In this document: in pieces, positions 28,301 through 35,769 of the stretch
Layout of the letters: every line of letters starts with the position of its first letter
How positions within the stretch are numbered: the stretch's first letter is position 1
NCBI RefSeq assembly: GCF_022919135.1
Contig: NZ_CP095049.1
Location: forward strand, 1,054,001 to 1,118,000
Origin: Hymenobacter cellulosivorans
Lineage (GTDB): Bacteria > Bacteroidota > Bacteroidia > Cytophagales > Hymenobacteraceae
DNA length: 64,000 nt
Reading direction: 5' to 3'
The notes under the pieces: generated by a model
What the model saw: the letters and a program-made list of their open reading frames with translations, nothing else
Databases searched by the model: none
What the model was told of the DNA's origin: nothing
Made by a program: the position numbers and the translations under genes

Positions 28301-28407
28301 AGGCGCAGGCCACCCAGACGCTGGGTAACCTTTTTGGCAAGCCCAAAAAGCCAGCCGCCAAGGACCCCGACCCAGCTCCCGCAGATACGACCAAAGGCGG
28401 CCAATAA
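25330..28407 (+). CDS. AsmA family membrane-anchored protein
   Basis: A 1025-residue protein with one N-terminal transmembrane helix (about 4-22) and a very long periplasmic part of repeated beta strands, as in AsmA/TamB-like lipid-transport proteins. The N-terminal domain (SLFRTFPDLALSIDQLRV near 58) and the C-terminal AsmA_2-like region (GSSNIGGALEYVMALDVP) fit. A Lys/Ala/Glu-rich coiled coil runs from about 940 to 1000, and the tail is Pro/Lys-rich. AsmA-like proteins are thought to form hydrophobic bridges that carry phospholipids to the outer membrane. It is a single gene, with a promoter at 25262 and a strong terminator at 28431. Confidence 0.9.
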   Translation: MRKFFLGLLIFLVVLVAAVALTPILFKDKIKQALDQQLAQRVNAKVEYDPGNVSLSLFRTFPDLALSIDQLRVIGKDSFARDTLAYLPSFRVGMDLMSVVRGEQIKIKSIELDQPDISAKVLKSGRANWDIMISDSAAAAQGQDTSQVNLAIKGWTVNDGHLRYEDRTIPFSMEMRGLNHSGSGDFAQNIFDMVSQTTAEQLSMTYAGTEYISKKKLTADVTLAMDLGKMLFTFKNNKVQLNDFPASFQGSIGLPNATDITYDLTFKALETDFKNILSLVPGVYTEQFKDVEAEGKVAFDGYFKGVQNEVKMPGYGVNLQIKNGMFHYPQLPQAARNINVDMNVDNPSGFTNNVKVNVKQFHLDLGKNPVDGNVIVDGLEPMKIDGRVKANVDLAEMMKVYPVQDLALRGQLFVDATGKGTYSKTQMPVVNAKMNLTNGYVKSKQFPAPIENLTLNGTVVNATGQVNDTRIDIPRFRMLLDGEPLEGRVAAQNIDKPIFDADIKGVVDLTKLTKIFPLEGMTVTGRLNGNVTAKGKMADIEAGRYQSVVASGTVNAQNVTYKSPDLPQGVKVTKATATFNNDQIVLRDMTGFVGSSDIAASGTISNYMGYLFTPGQSLRGTLNVDSRRFNVNEWMVDNVSGKPSTGAATAAKAPATPTKADGVLEIPKFFDLTLNANVGQVIYDNLKLDNLKGAVAVRDQAVNLNGLTFNTLGGNFATTGSYNSKDLAHPKFDLGLNIKNLNFQNAFNAFNSVKKLVPLASQVEGIFSTNFSVSGEMGQDMMPVYSTLTGKGLFEVIRAAVGASPVLSKISSLTQLQELKSFAVNNKDVAAELINGNFIVKPFDFTVGQVKSTLGGSSNIGGALEYVMALDVPTGKVGNALNAKLTQLTGVQDIKGTERVTLGLKIGGTVTSPQVALTTGSVKNQAKDVAKSLVQSVVQSKVDDAKLKLAARTQVAQDSARKELDRKRLELEEKARQEIEKKRLEAQAKLKAQATQTLGNLFGKPKKPAAKDPDPAPADTTKGGQ

Positions 28408-28430
28408 GCTCACTTTCTGTTCGGTCGCTC

Positions 28431-28460
28431 AAAGCCCCAGCCTACTCCGGCTGGGGCTTT
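28431..28460 (+). terminator. Terminator of the AsmA-like gene
   Basis: AAAGCCCCAGCC (28431-28442) and GGCTGGGGCTTT (28449-28460) form a perfect 12-bp stem followed by TGTTTG. Confidence 0.88.
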
Positions 28461-28541
28461 TGTTTGACGGATGCGCAAGGTTTTAAAGGTGTAGCGTCGG
28501 TTAGCATACTTTCAATAGGAAGTGGAATTGTTAGCACTTTT

Positions 28542-28574
28542 TTGATCTATATAGAATATTAGCAAGGTAGTTTG
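28542..28574 (+). promoter_or_regulatory. Candidate promoter of the first DUF4382 gene
   Basis: TTG (28542-28544) and TAGTTTG (28568-28574) are 23 bases apart, at the upper end of the usual spacing. The region is AT-rich compared with its surroundings. Confidence 0.4.
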
Positions 28575-28669
28575 CACAAAATTGGACCGGTAATTGTCAG
28601 AAACGAAGATGGCAAGCCTGCGGGCAAGCCGAACCATTTTCCACTCTCTTCACTCTTACCACCGTTCCC

Positions 28670-29512
28670 ATGAAGTTTCAACCGCTTCTCTCAATGGCCG
28701 TGTTAGCCAGCTTGGCTTTCACCGGCTGCTCTAAAGACCAGGATGCCCAAAATCAGGCTAAGCTGGAAGTGCGCCTGACCGATGCGCCCGGCGACTTCAA
28801 CCGGGTCAATCTGGATGTGCAGCAGATTGAAGTGCATTTGAAAGACGAAGCCGACCCCAGCGGCTGGGAGAAGCTGGCTTTTACGCCCCAGGCCATCAAT
28901 ATCCTCGACTACGTCAACGGCCGCTCGGCCCTACTGATCAGCACCGACTTTGCCCCCGGCGACCTGAAGGAAATCCGCCTGATTCTGGGTCCGAACAACA
29001 CGGTGACGAACCGCGAAGGGGAGACGTATACCCTCAAAACGCCCAGCGGCCAGACTTCTGGGGTCAAGCTCCGGCTCGATAAGGTGACGCTCCGGCCCAG
29101 TGAAACCTATCAGCTACTACTCGACTTCGACGTGGCTAAATCCATTGTGGAGCGCGGCAACTGGAAGCCCGGCAACGACAAGAAGGAACGCTATCTGCTC
29201 AAGCCTGTGGTACGCCTGGTAGCCCAGGAAATTGCCGGCGGAATTTATGGGCAGGTGACGCCCGCCGCCGCTCTGCCCCAGGTGCTGGCCATTCGCTCCT
29301 CGCTCACGCCCGCCGATACGTTCAGCACCTACGCCGACGCTACCGGCGCCTACCGCCTGCAGAGCCTACCTTCGGGCACGTACCGCCTGGAGTATTTTCC
29401 CACCACTACGGCTCCCGCCAATCAGCCTGCTTACCGCCCAGCTACCCGCACCGGCATTGTAGTAGTCAACAATCAGCAGACCAACGTGCCCACGGTGAGC
29501 CTGACGAATTAG
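28670..29512 (+). CDS. DUF4382 lipoprotein with carboxypeptidase-like domain
   Basis: A 280-residue lipoprotein (lipobox FTGC, Cys20). Residues about 30-185 form a DUF4382 domain: LEVRLTDAPGDFNRVNLDVQ and a second half with IRLILGPNNTV. The C-terminal 75 residues resemble a carboxypeptidase regulatory-like beta-sandwich (GQVTPAAALPQVLAIRS, TGAYRLQSLPSGTYRLEYFP), which is common in surface proteins of this phylum. It is probably exposed on the outer membrane. A shorter DUF4382 paralogue lies 310 bases downstream. The function is unknown. Confidence 0.85.
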   Translation: MKFQPLLSMAVLASLAFTGCSKDQDAQNQAKLEVRLTDAPGDFNRVNLDVQQIEVHLKDEADPSGWEKLAFTPQAINILDYVNGRSALLISTDFAPGDLKEIRLILGPNNTVTNREGETYTLKTPSGQTSGVKLRLDKVTLRPSETYQLLLDFDVAKSIVERGNWKPGNDKKERYLLKPVVRLVAQEIAGGIYGQVTPAAALPQVLAIRSSLTPADTFSTYADATGAYRLQSLPSGTYRLEYFPTTTAPANQPAYRPATRTGIVVVNNQQTNVPTVSLTN

Positions 29513-29538
29513 TCGAGTTACCCGTTTTCTTGCATACG

Positions 29539-29571
29539 AAAAAGGCCTGGCTTTTTAAGTCAGGCCTTTTT
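29539..29571 (+). terminator. Terminator of the first DUF4382 gene
   Basis: AAAAAGGCCTG and CAGGCCTTTTT pair perfectly around a T-rich loop. Confidence 0.82.
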
Positions 29572-29822
29572 CATAGCCCTTAGCCTTGGCCTCTTATCAG
29601 GGCCCGTTGGCTGGGCAGGCTCACAGATGTGGCCGTTTGGCTTACTGCGCTCAGAGATTTTCTCAATATGAGAATAGCTTCACAGCCCACCTAAGCACCC
29701 GGTATTTAATTCACAAACAGGATAATACAGCAGTATTTACGCACTTATATGCTTGGATATCAACGCTGATTTTCTAAGTTTGAACCAGAAAACCCTACTC
29801 TCACCTATTGACCACCGTCTCT
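29572..29822 (+). other. Gap between the DUF4382 genes
   Basis: No convincing gene is present. The AT-rich right half contains the promoter at 29753-29782, and the left half shows nothing I can name. A short 63-codon frame at 29586 lacks any protein-like features. Confidence 0.5.
29753..29782 (+). promoter_or_regulatory. Promoter of the second DUF4382 gene
   Basis: TTG (29753-29755) and TAAGTTTG (29775-29782) are 19 bases apart, an excellent match to the Bacteroidota consensus. The ATG is 40 bases downstream. Confidence 0.72.
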
Positions 29823-30434
29823 ATGAAATCCTCCCTACTCTTCTCCGGGCTACTTGCGGCCGGAACTCTGCTTACGGGCTGCGAAGATGCCCTTCAGGAT
29901 GTAGCCGCGCCGACTCAAACGGCTGCCCAGGACGCCAAAAAACAGCCCACGGCAACGTACCAGGCCATCTACATCGACCTGCAGCGGGTGGAAGTAAGCC
30001 AGGATGCGGACGAGAACACCAGCAGCTGGTTTACGCTGCAGGATGTTGGTTCGGGGGTACGCAACCTGCTCAATGCCGGCACCAAGACTTCCCCGCTGTT
30101 TGTGACGTCGGGCTTCCAAGTGGGCACGGTAAAGCAGCTCCGCCTGGTACTAGGCACCAACAACACGATCCGCTTCAGCGACGGCCGGGTAGTGAGCCTG
30201 GAAACGCCTAGTGGTCAGAACTCGGGCTTGAAAGTAAAAGTAAACGCCCCCGTACTCAAGGGTGGCCAATACTCGGTAATGGTTTCCATTGACCCCAACT
30301 GGCAAGTAGTATCCCGCGGCAATGGTACGTATGGCCTGAAGCCGGTGCTGGATGGCAGCATTGTCCAGAACTGGGGTGGCAACACGGAGGCCCGCGCCAG
30401 CCTGGTGGTTACGGCCCAGGATAAAGCCAAATAA
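29823..30434 (+). CDS. DUF4382 lipoprotein, short paralogue
   Basis: A 203-residue lipoprotein (lipobox LLTGC near residue 19), with the ATG at 29823 chosen because the signal peptide begins there. The DUF4382 domain is recognisable from YQAIYIDLQRVEVSQD and VKQLRLVLGTNNTIRFSDGR, close to the matching segments of the gene at 28670. It lacks the C-terminal beta-sandwich of that neighbour. The pair looks like an old tandem duplication with loss of one domain. It has its own promoter and a strong bidirectional terminator. Confidence 0.83.
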   Translation: MKSSLLFSGLLAAGTLLTGCEDALQDVAAPTQTAAQDAKKQPTATYQAIYIDLQRVEVSQDADENTSSWFTLQDVGSGVRNLLNAGTKTSPLFVTSGFQVGTVKQLRLVLGTNNTIRFSDGRVVSLETPSGQNSGLKVKVNAPVLKGGQYSVMVSIDPNWQVVSRGNGTYGLKPVLDGSIVQNWGGNTEARASLVVTAQDKAK

Positions 30435-30448
30435 GTAAGCCCGTATCC

Positions 30449-30497
30449 GGCAAGAAAAAGCCCCTCCCCATTCGCTGGGGAGGGGCTTTTTCTTGCC
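30449..30497. terminator. Bidirectional terminator, 22-bp perfect stem
   Basis: The arms 30449-30470 and 30476-30497 are exact reverse complements around the loop TTCGC, with A and T runs in the arms. It separates the convergent DUF4382 and thioredoxin genes. Confidence 0.93.
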
Positions 30498-30506
30498 GAT
30501 AACAGA

Positions 30507-31115
30507 TTAGGCGAGCTGCTGCACTAAGGCAAGTAGCTCACGCTGGGTGCTCTGGGTTTTGTCTTTGGCGTACCAGGCGTGAAGCTGGGTACTGAACTCC
30601 TCGAAAGGCAGGTTTTGACTTTTCAGATCCAGAAACATGTGTTGAGCGGCTTCCGGACGGGGCCCCCAGTTGGCCACTTCCGTTAGCGTGTCGGCATCGA
30701 GAACCACGAGCTTGGGAATAGAGCGGCCCCCGTTGGTGAGGTACTGGTCCATTAGGTCAAGGTTTTCGTCACGCAGCAGGTAATGGGTGCTGATATTGCC
30801 GCCCGACGCCTGCGCCACAGCTTCCAGGGCAGGCACAATCTGGGCTGCGTCGCCGCACCAGCCTTCGGTGATAACCAACCAGACGTAGCGCCGGGACAGG
30901 GCTGCCACGGCTGCCCGTAGCTCGGGCAGCAGCTGGATAGTTTTGTCGATGCGGCCCATGCGCTGCACGTTCAGCCGGGTGTAGTTGGTCAGCAGCTCGG
31001 ATTGCTGCGGACCGGTCGTTTTGCCTTCGGCCTGCAACTCGTCAATCAGCTGGCGGTAAGTAGTGTAGGAATAACTGGCGGCCAGGCGCTCAGGAGTCAG
31101 GACGGGAGTTGCCAT
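30507..31115 (-). CDS. Thioredoxin family protein
   Basis: A 202-residue cytoplasmic protein with a thioredoxin-like fold. Its active-site region reads WLVITEGWCGDAAQ at about 80-93, with a single cysteine in the Cys-Gly-Asp-Ala motif, as in the Thioredoxin_9 group. The cis-proline region is SIPKLVVLD near 133. The N-terminal 60 residues are helical. The single cysteine makes classical dithiol exchange unlikely unless a partner thiol is used. The family is common in Bacteroidota. It lies downstream of the DinB gene and is separated from it by a terminator. Confidence 0.82.
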   Translation of the reverse strand: MATPVLTPERLAASYSYTTYRQLIDELQAEGKTTGPQQSELLTNYTRLNVQRMGRIDKTIQLLPELRAAVAALSRRYVWLVITEGWCGDAAQIVPALEAVAQASGGNISTHYLLRDENLDLMDQYLTNGGRSIPKLVVLDADTLTEVANWGPRPEAAQHMFLDLKSQNLPFEEFSTQLHAWYAKDKTQSTQRELLALVQQLA

Positions 31116-31155
31116 ATCGAAAGAAGAGGAAGGGAATGGCGTATAACCAACAAAA

Positions 31156-31183
31156 AGCCCTTCGGTTTGAAAACCAAAGGGCT
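31156..31183 (-). terminator. Terminator of the DinB-like gene
   Basis: AGCCCTTCGGTTT and AAACCAAAGGGCT pair with one mismatch, and the minus strand continues with TTTTTGTTGG. Confidence 0.75.
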
Positions 31184-31208
31184 GGGTACCGGCTGCCGAG
31201 GGAGTAGC

Positions 31209-31706
31209 TTACAGGCTTACCTGCTCCTGCCCCGTGGCCGAGAGCTCCCGGCAGTAGGTAATAAAGTCGGTGTTGATGGGTTCCAGGCCATTCTCGCGCA
31301 GCCGCGTAGCCACCTGGGCCCGGTGGTAGTTGGCGTGCACCGGCACGTGGGTAAAGATGTCCGACACCTGGCTGGTGTAAGAGTCGCCCACGGAGTTGGT
31401 ATACGAAATCAGGCGGCTCAGCTCCGCTTCGTCGGCCGTACGGATGAGCTCATGCAGGTGCCGGGAGGTTTGGGCATGCAGTTGGTGCAAACCGGTCAGA
31501 TCATGTTCCTGCCACACTTTTACCGGGCTTTTGGTACCCGAAAGGCGGGCAATCCAGATGGCTTGGGCGTTGAGCACGTGGCTGAACAGGCGGAGGCAAA
31601 CCGCCGGAATTTCCTGGCCCGCGGCTACTAATCCGTCGAGGTGGCGCAGCAGGGTTTCGTTAGCCCACACGTTGTAGGCCCCCAGCTTTTCGTTGGTGTT
31701 GATCAT
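31209..31706 (-). CDS. DinB family protein
   Basis: A 165-residue four-helix protein of the DinB/YfiT superfamily. Visible features are a start of helix 1 at YNVWANETLLRHLDGL, HVLNAQAIWIARLSG near 44-58, and a final helix with HVPVHANYHRAQVATRL. The His positions suggest the metal triad. These proteins act as thiol-dependent transferases or have unknown roles. The start at 31706 is chosen because the longer frame from 31784 adds 26 unlikely residues. It lies 59 bases downstream of the 155-residue lipoprotein gene. Confidence 0.85.
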   Translation of the reverse strand: MINTNEKLGAYNVWANETLLRHLDGLVAAGQEIPAVCLRLFSHVLNAQAIWIARLSGTKSPVKVWQEHDLTGLHQLHAQTSRHLHELIRTADEAELSRLISYTNSVGDSYTSQVSDIFTHVPVHANYHRAQVATRLRENGLEPINTDFITYCRELSATGQEQVSL

Positions 31707-31765
31707 GATGATAAAGGAATGAATGCAAAGGCGAAAAAAGCAGTGCGGTACCCCTGGCCGGCACG

Positions 31766-32233
31766 TTAGCGGGGGTCTCGCCAAACCAGCGCTTCACTGG
31801 TTTTGTTTTTGTCAAAGTCGGCGCACTGACCATCACCGCGCCCGGTCAGGCCGCCGTCCGGATGGCAGAGCATCTTACCCCTCTGGTCGTAGAGGTTGGA
31901 AAACTGGTCGCAGCAGCCCATGGTTTCGTAGTACACCACCTTGCCCTTGTAGTTATAGCGCGTAATCTGGACGGCCGGGTTTTGCTTGGGCTCCGCCAGG
32001 TGGTACTGGATTCGGTCGGCCAGCCATTTGGGCCGGGCCGTGGTATCGAAGGCTGCCGTGGCCGAGGCCCGCAGGTCGGTGGTGTTGGCGCTGGTTGGGT
32101 TGGGCGTATCGTTGCCATTGACGCTGCCCGTCACGGGCGGATCCGTGGGGGTAGTGACGGCCACACCACGGCCACAGGCCAAAGCAGAGCATAAAACAGT
32201 CACGGAAGTGACAACAAACACAGAGAGACGCAT
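31766..32233 (-). CDS. Small Bacteroidota lipoprotein with CCDQ motif
   Basis: A 155-residue lipoprotein (lipobox SALAC near residue 20). A low-complexity linker covers about 25-65. The C-terminal domain starts at PKWLADRIQYHL and contains YKGKVVYYE, the paired-cysteine motif GCCDQFSNLYD and HPDGGLTGRGDGQCADF. It matches a small conserved domain that I associate with DUF6970, though I cannot confirm the name. The four cysteines may form disulphides or bind metal. It is periplasmic or on the surface. A CATCTTTG box lies about 52 bases upstream. Confidence 0.7.
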   Translation of the reverse strand: MRLSVFVVTSVTVLCSALACGRGVAVTTPTDPPVTGSVNGNDTPNPTSANTTDLRASATAAFDTTARPKWLADRIQYHLAEPKQNPAVQITRYNYKGKVVYYETMGCCDQFSNLYDQRGKMLCHPDGGLTGRGDGQCADFDKNKTSEALVWRDPR

Positions 32234-32430
32234 ACAATCGGGCGGTTAGCAATAATCCGCTCCTGCCACAAAGCAGTAAGGCGGCAAAGATGCAGATAAA
32301 CTTGCGTTACGCAGTTACCGCACCATTGTTCAAGACCGTTCCGGCCCTGCGCTGCTGATAATCTCGTCTTCTGTAGCCACTGCACCATGCCTGGTCCGGA
32401 CTGCGCTTCCGACAGCTACTGAAAAACGGA

Positions 32431-34356
32431 CTAACGGACCGGAGCGGCGGGCAGGGTCAGCAACAGCAAAACGCTGCGCTCTTCACTAGTCACGTAGGTC
32501 ATTCCTCCGCTTACAGCCAGCCCCATGGGCGCAGGTCCCGTCGGGAAGGAAGTCAGTAGGCGTGGAGCAGCCGGATTGCGCACGTCGAAGACCTGCACGG
32601 TTCCCTCCCGGATATTAGCAACGTATAGACTATTGCCTTGCACGGCGAGCATACCCGGTGAATCCTCGGTGACAGCCTGGCCCAACACGCGCGGGGCCGC
32701 GGGCTTCTGGACATCAATGATCTGCACCACGTTGCTTCCCGCACAGCTGACGTAAGCCCGGCCGGCGGCTACTTCCACCCTGAGCGGCATTCGGCCCGTG
32801 GGCAGGCTGCTGACCAGCTGCGCCTTGGCCGGGTTAGTTACGTCAAATACCTGCAGGGTTTGGGCGTCAGCGTTGACTACGTAGGCGTAACTGCCTTCCA
32901 CGGCTACTCCCGCAGGCGAGGCATCGGTTGGGACGCTTCCCAGTAGGCGGGGCTTGGCTGGCTGGCCCACATCGAATATCTGCAGCTGCGCATACGCACT
33001 ACTCACCGTGTATGCCCGACCAGCCTGTACGGCAACGCAGGCTGGCTTAGACTCCGTGGCAATCTGGCCGCTCCGCACCGGATGGGTCGGATCTTTCACA
33101 TCGAAAAGCTCCAGGGAGCTGCCATTATAGTTGGCTACGTAGGCTATGGTACCTGCTACCGTTACCATACTGGTTCCCTCGCCGGTGGCTACCGAACCAA
33201 GCAGAGCCGGCGCCCTGGGGTCCTGCACGTTAAAGAGCTGGAGCCGGTTGCTGCTGTTGGTTACGTAGGCTACAGCGCCCTGCACCGCCACACTAGTAGC
33301 CCCAGCACTGGTTCGGATACCACTCTGTTGCTCAGCGGGTACCGGTGGCGGCGCAGGAGCGGCTTCCCATTCGGGCCCGGGCTGGGCGCTGGGTGCCCAA
33401 ACCTGCAACGTGCCTTTTTCCAGCTCGGCCGACATAGTAAACACGTGGCTCTTGTGGCTCGTCATTGCCTTGAGGGAGGGCATGGCCCGAAAGCCCAGAG
33501 CCCGGGGCTGCCGCGGGTCCCGCACGTCGAAGGCCCGTACCTCATCATTGTACCACGCATACGCCAGGCTGTCACTCATGCTCAGCCCCCGTACCGACCA
33601 GGGAATGTCAGTACTGCTCAGTAGCCGGGGCACCGCCGGGTTTTGAATATCAAACAGTTGCAGTACATTATCCCGTTCGAACGTAACGGCAGCCACCGAG
33701 CCCCGGACTACCACGTCGGCCGGATACTGCCCGGTGGAGATGCTACCCCGCAGCCGAGGCCGGGTGGGCTCCGTAATATCATAGAGTTGGAGTACATCGG
33801 AATTTTGGCAAGTAACGGCCAGCGTAGTACGTCCCAGGGCCAGATGCTGCGGATTCCCGGCTGTTCGTAGACGCGTTATTTCCCGCGGAGCCGCCGAATT
33901 GCGCAGGTCTACTACCTGCACTACGGAGTCGTCTCGTAAGGTCACGTACGCTGTGGTACCCGCCAGCTGCACGTCTATGGCTTCCGCCGGTGTTGGAAAG
34001 CTGCCCAAGCGCTGCGGAGCCGTGCGGTTGCGCACATCAAATACTTCCACCGCGTTAGGCTCACTGGTAATAACCAGGGCAGTAGTAGCCGTGGCCACTA
34101 CGCGGCTGGCGTAGCCCATGGTAGTAGCCCGACTCAGGAAGCGGGGCTTATCGGGGACAGCAATGTCCAGCAGGTGCAAGGTTTTCTCCCAGTCGACGGC
34201 ATAGACCGTGGTGCCTTGGACGGCCATATTCCGCGGATCAATCCTGGTAGGCAGCGCCCCGCGTAATGCTAGTGCGGCTACCTTCTTTTCGGGGCGTGAC
34301 TGGGCAGCCCCCGTGAGTGCCAGCAGCCAGCAGCCCAGCAGGAGAAATTTACGCAT
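32431..34356 (-). CDS. LVIVD-repeat beta-propeller protein
   Basis: A 641-residue exported protein with a signal peptide of about 19 residues. It is made almost entirely of LVIVD repeats of about 40-45 residues, with recurring words such as VAVEGSYAYVVNADAQTLQV and FDVTNPAKAQLVSSLPTG. I count about 12-13 repeats, with a Pro-rich insertion at about 325-345 dividing two propellers. No type IX sorting domain is visible at the C-terminus, which ends soon after the last repeat. Such propellers usually bind ligands or matrix. It is a single gene; no promoter is obvious. Confidence 0.85.
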   Translation of the reverse strand: MRKFLLLGCWLLALTGAAQSRPEKKVAALALRGALPTRIDPRNMAVQGTTVYAVDWEKTLHLLDIAVPDKPRFLSRATTMGYASRVVATATTALVITSEPNAVEVFDVRNRTAPQRLGSFPTPAEAIDVQLAGTTAYVTLRDDSVVQVVDLRNSAAPREITRLRTAGNPQHLALGRTTLAVTCQNSDVLQLYDITEPTRPRLRGSISTGQYPADVVVRGSVAAVTFERDNVLQLFDIQNPAVPRLLSSTDIPWSVRGLSMSDSLAYAWYNDEVRAFDVRDPRQPRALGFRAMPSLKAMTSHKSHVFTMSAELEKGTLQVWAPSAQPGPEWEAAPAPPPVPAEQQSGIRTSAGATSVAVQGAVAYVTNSSNRLQLFNVQDPRAPALLGSVATGEGTSMVTVAGTIAYVANYNGSSLELFDVKDPTHPVRSGQIATESKPACVAVQAGRAYTVSSAYAQLQIFDVGQPAKPRLLGSVPTDASPAGVAVEGSYAYVVNADAQTLQVFDVTNPAKAQLVSSLPTGRMPLRVEVAAGRAYVSCAGSNVVQIIDVQKPAAPRVLGQAVTEDSPGMLAVQGNSLYVANIREGTVQVFDVRNPAAPRLLTSFPTGPAPMGLAVSGGMTYVTSEERSVLLLLTLPAAPVR

Positions 34357-34664
34357 ATACTTGATTATCAGTTAATAATAAGCCATGCTACATCAGTAGA
34401 ACTTGGCTTGATAGTCAAGTCAGGAGCACCGGCTGCTTCTATTCATCTTTAGCCAGTGCTGGTATTTCACACTACTTGACGCCTGATAAGAAGGCCGTAG
34501 CTGACTTTAAGGGGGTGAAGCCAAATATACTGGATATGATATATGACCAGGCCACTTGCAGGCCTTTGCTAACTAGCCGGGTTGTAGATGGCTATAACAG
34601 AAGAAAGCTCAACAGCCGCAATTACCCTGCGGTGTCTGCTACCCCTCATCTTGCATAGCTTACA
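34357..34664. other. Gap without a supported gene
   Basis: No gene is supported. The stretch is AT-rich near 34357-34560. The 60-codon frame at 34476 lacks features, and no terminator or consensus promoter is visible. Confidence 0.5.
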
Positions 34665-35045
34665 TCAATGCCCATACCCGGGGCCGAATACGAGTAGGCC
34701 TACTACCAGCGCCGCAACGGCGGTTATCAGCACTGCGCCGGCCGCTACATCCTTGGCCTTGCCCGCCAGCGGGTGATACTCCGGCGACACCAGGTCGACG
34801 ACAGCCTCTATGGCGGTATTCATCAGCTCGGCGGCCCACACCGTGCCCACGGCCAGGGCCACCAAGGCCCACTCCAGTCCGGAGATGTCGAAGTAAAACC
34901 CGAAGCCAACGGCGACGACTGTAGCCAGGGCGTGAAAGCGCAGGTGTACTTCCGAGCGCAACGCCGAGGCCACGCCCCGAAAGGCGTGGCCAAAGCTGGC
35001 AATGCGCCGCCGCAGTAGGCTGTCTTTCGGCTGAGGCTCAGCCAC
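34665..35045 (-). CDS. Diacylglycerol/undecaprenol kinase
   Basis: A 126-residue integral membrane kinase with three transmembrane helices (about 38-53, 58-75 and 100-120). The family signature AELMNTAIEAVVDL covers about residues 72-85, with the catalytic glutamates. In Gram-positive relatives this family phosphorylates undecaprenol; in E. coli it phosphorylates diacylglycerol. The type cannot be decided from the sequence. It overlaps the upstream GNAT gene by eight bases, so the two are translationally coupled. Confidence 0.9.
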   Translation of the reverse strand: MAEPQPKDSLLRRRIASFGHAFRGVASALRSEVHLRFHALATVVAVGFGFYFDISGLEWALVALAVGTVWAAELMNTAIEAVVDLVSPEYHPLAGKAKDVAAGAVLITAVAALVVGLLVFGPGYGH

Positions 35046-35634
35046 GGGCGTCGAATTCGCGGAAGACGGTGAGCCGCAGCTGGTCCCACTCAGGCTTCAG
35101 AATGCTGAAGTACACCGAGTCGCGGCGCTGCCCGCCCTGGGTAAACATGTGGCTGCGCAAGATGCCTTCCTCGGTAGCGCCCATGCGGCGCATGGCCTCC
35201 CTGGATTTCCAGTTGCGGGCGTCGGTTTTAAGCTCTACCCGCTCACAGCCCAGTTCTCCGAATGCGTACTTAAGCAGCAGGTGCTTGGCAGCCCGGTTGA
35301 GGCCAGTGCGCTGGTAGTCCCGCCCTATCCACGTCCAGCCGATTTCCAGGCGCCTCTCGGGCAAAGCGAAGCTACCGTAGCTGGTGCTGCCCACCACCCG
35401 CCCGGTCTGCCGGTCGATAATGGCGAAAGGGTAGCGGCGGTGGTTTTCGCGGTCCTGTAGGGCCTGGGTTAGGTAAGCGGCTAGGCCCACGGCGTCGCCG
35501 GGGTTGGGAGTAGTAGTAAAACGCCAGATTTCGTCGTCGAAGATGACGGCCTTCAGGTCTTCAAAGTCCGACGTTTCCAACGGCCGCAGCCGGACGCGGG
35601 CGTTTTCGAGCGTGATGCAGCGGGAACAGTCCAT
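35038..35634 (-). CDS. GNAT family N-acetyltransferase
   Basis: A 198-residue acetyltransferase of the RimJ/RimL type (Acetyltransf_3). It begins with LENARVRLRPLETSDFEDL. The acetyl-CoA-binding region GRDYQRTGLNRAAKHLLLKYAF and a C-terminal NWKSREAMRRMGATEEG are typical. The start at 35634 is preferred because the longer frame from 35700 translates a repeat element. The substrate is unknown; protein N-termini or small amines are possible. It overlaps the diacylglycerol kinase gene. Confidence 0.88.
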   Translation of the reverse strand: MDCSRCITLENARVRLRPLETSDFEDLKAVIFDDEIWRFTTTPNPGDAVGLAAYLTQALQDRENHRRYPFAIIDRQTGRVVGSTSYGSFALPERRLEIGWTWIGRDYQRTGLNRAAKHLLLKYAFGELGCERVELKTDARNWKSREAMRRMGATEEGILRSHMFTQGGQRRDSVYFSILKPEWDQLRLTVFREFDARG

Positions 35635-35656
35635 GGGTGGGAAAGGGACGGGTAAA

Positions 35657-35760
35657 ATCAGAACGTCATGCTGAGCTTGTCGAAGCATCTCTACTGCCAA
35701 ACTAAATTGAATTAGTGCTGCGGTAGAGATGCTTCGACAAGCTCAGCATGACGTTCTGAT
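35657..35760. repeat. Perfect 38-bp inverted repeat (GTCATGCTGAGC family)
   Basis: Arms at 35657-35694 and 35723-35760 are exact reverse complements with a 28-base AT-rich spacer. The core GTCATGCTGAGCTTGTCGAA resembles the element at 11297-11383. It lies between fumC and the GNAT gene. Confidence 0.92.
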
Positions 35761-35769
35761 AGGGTTTTA

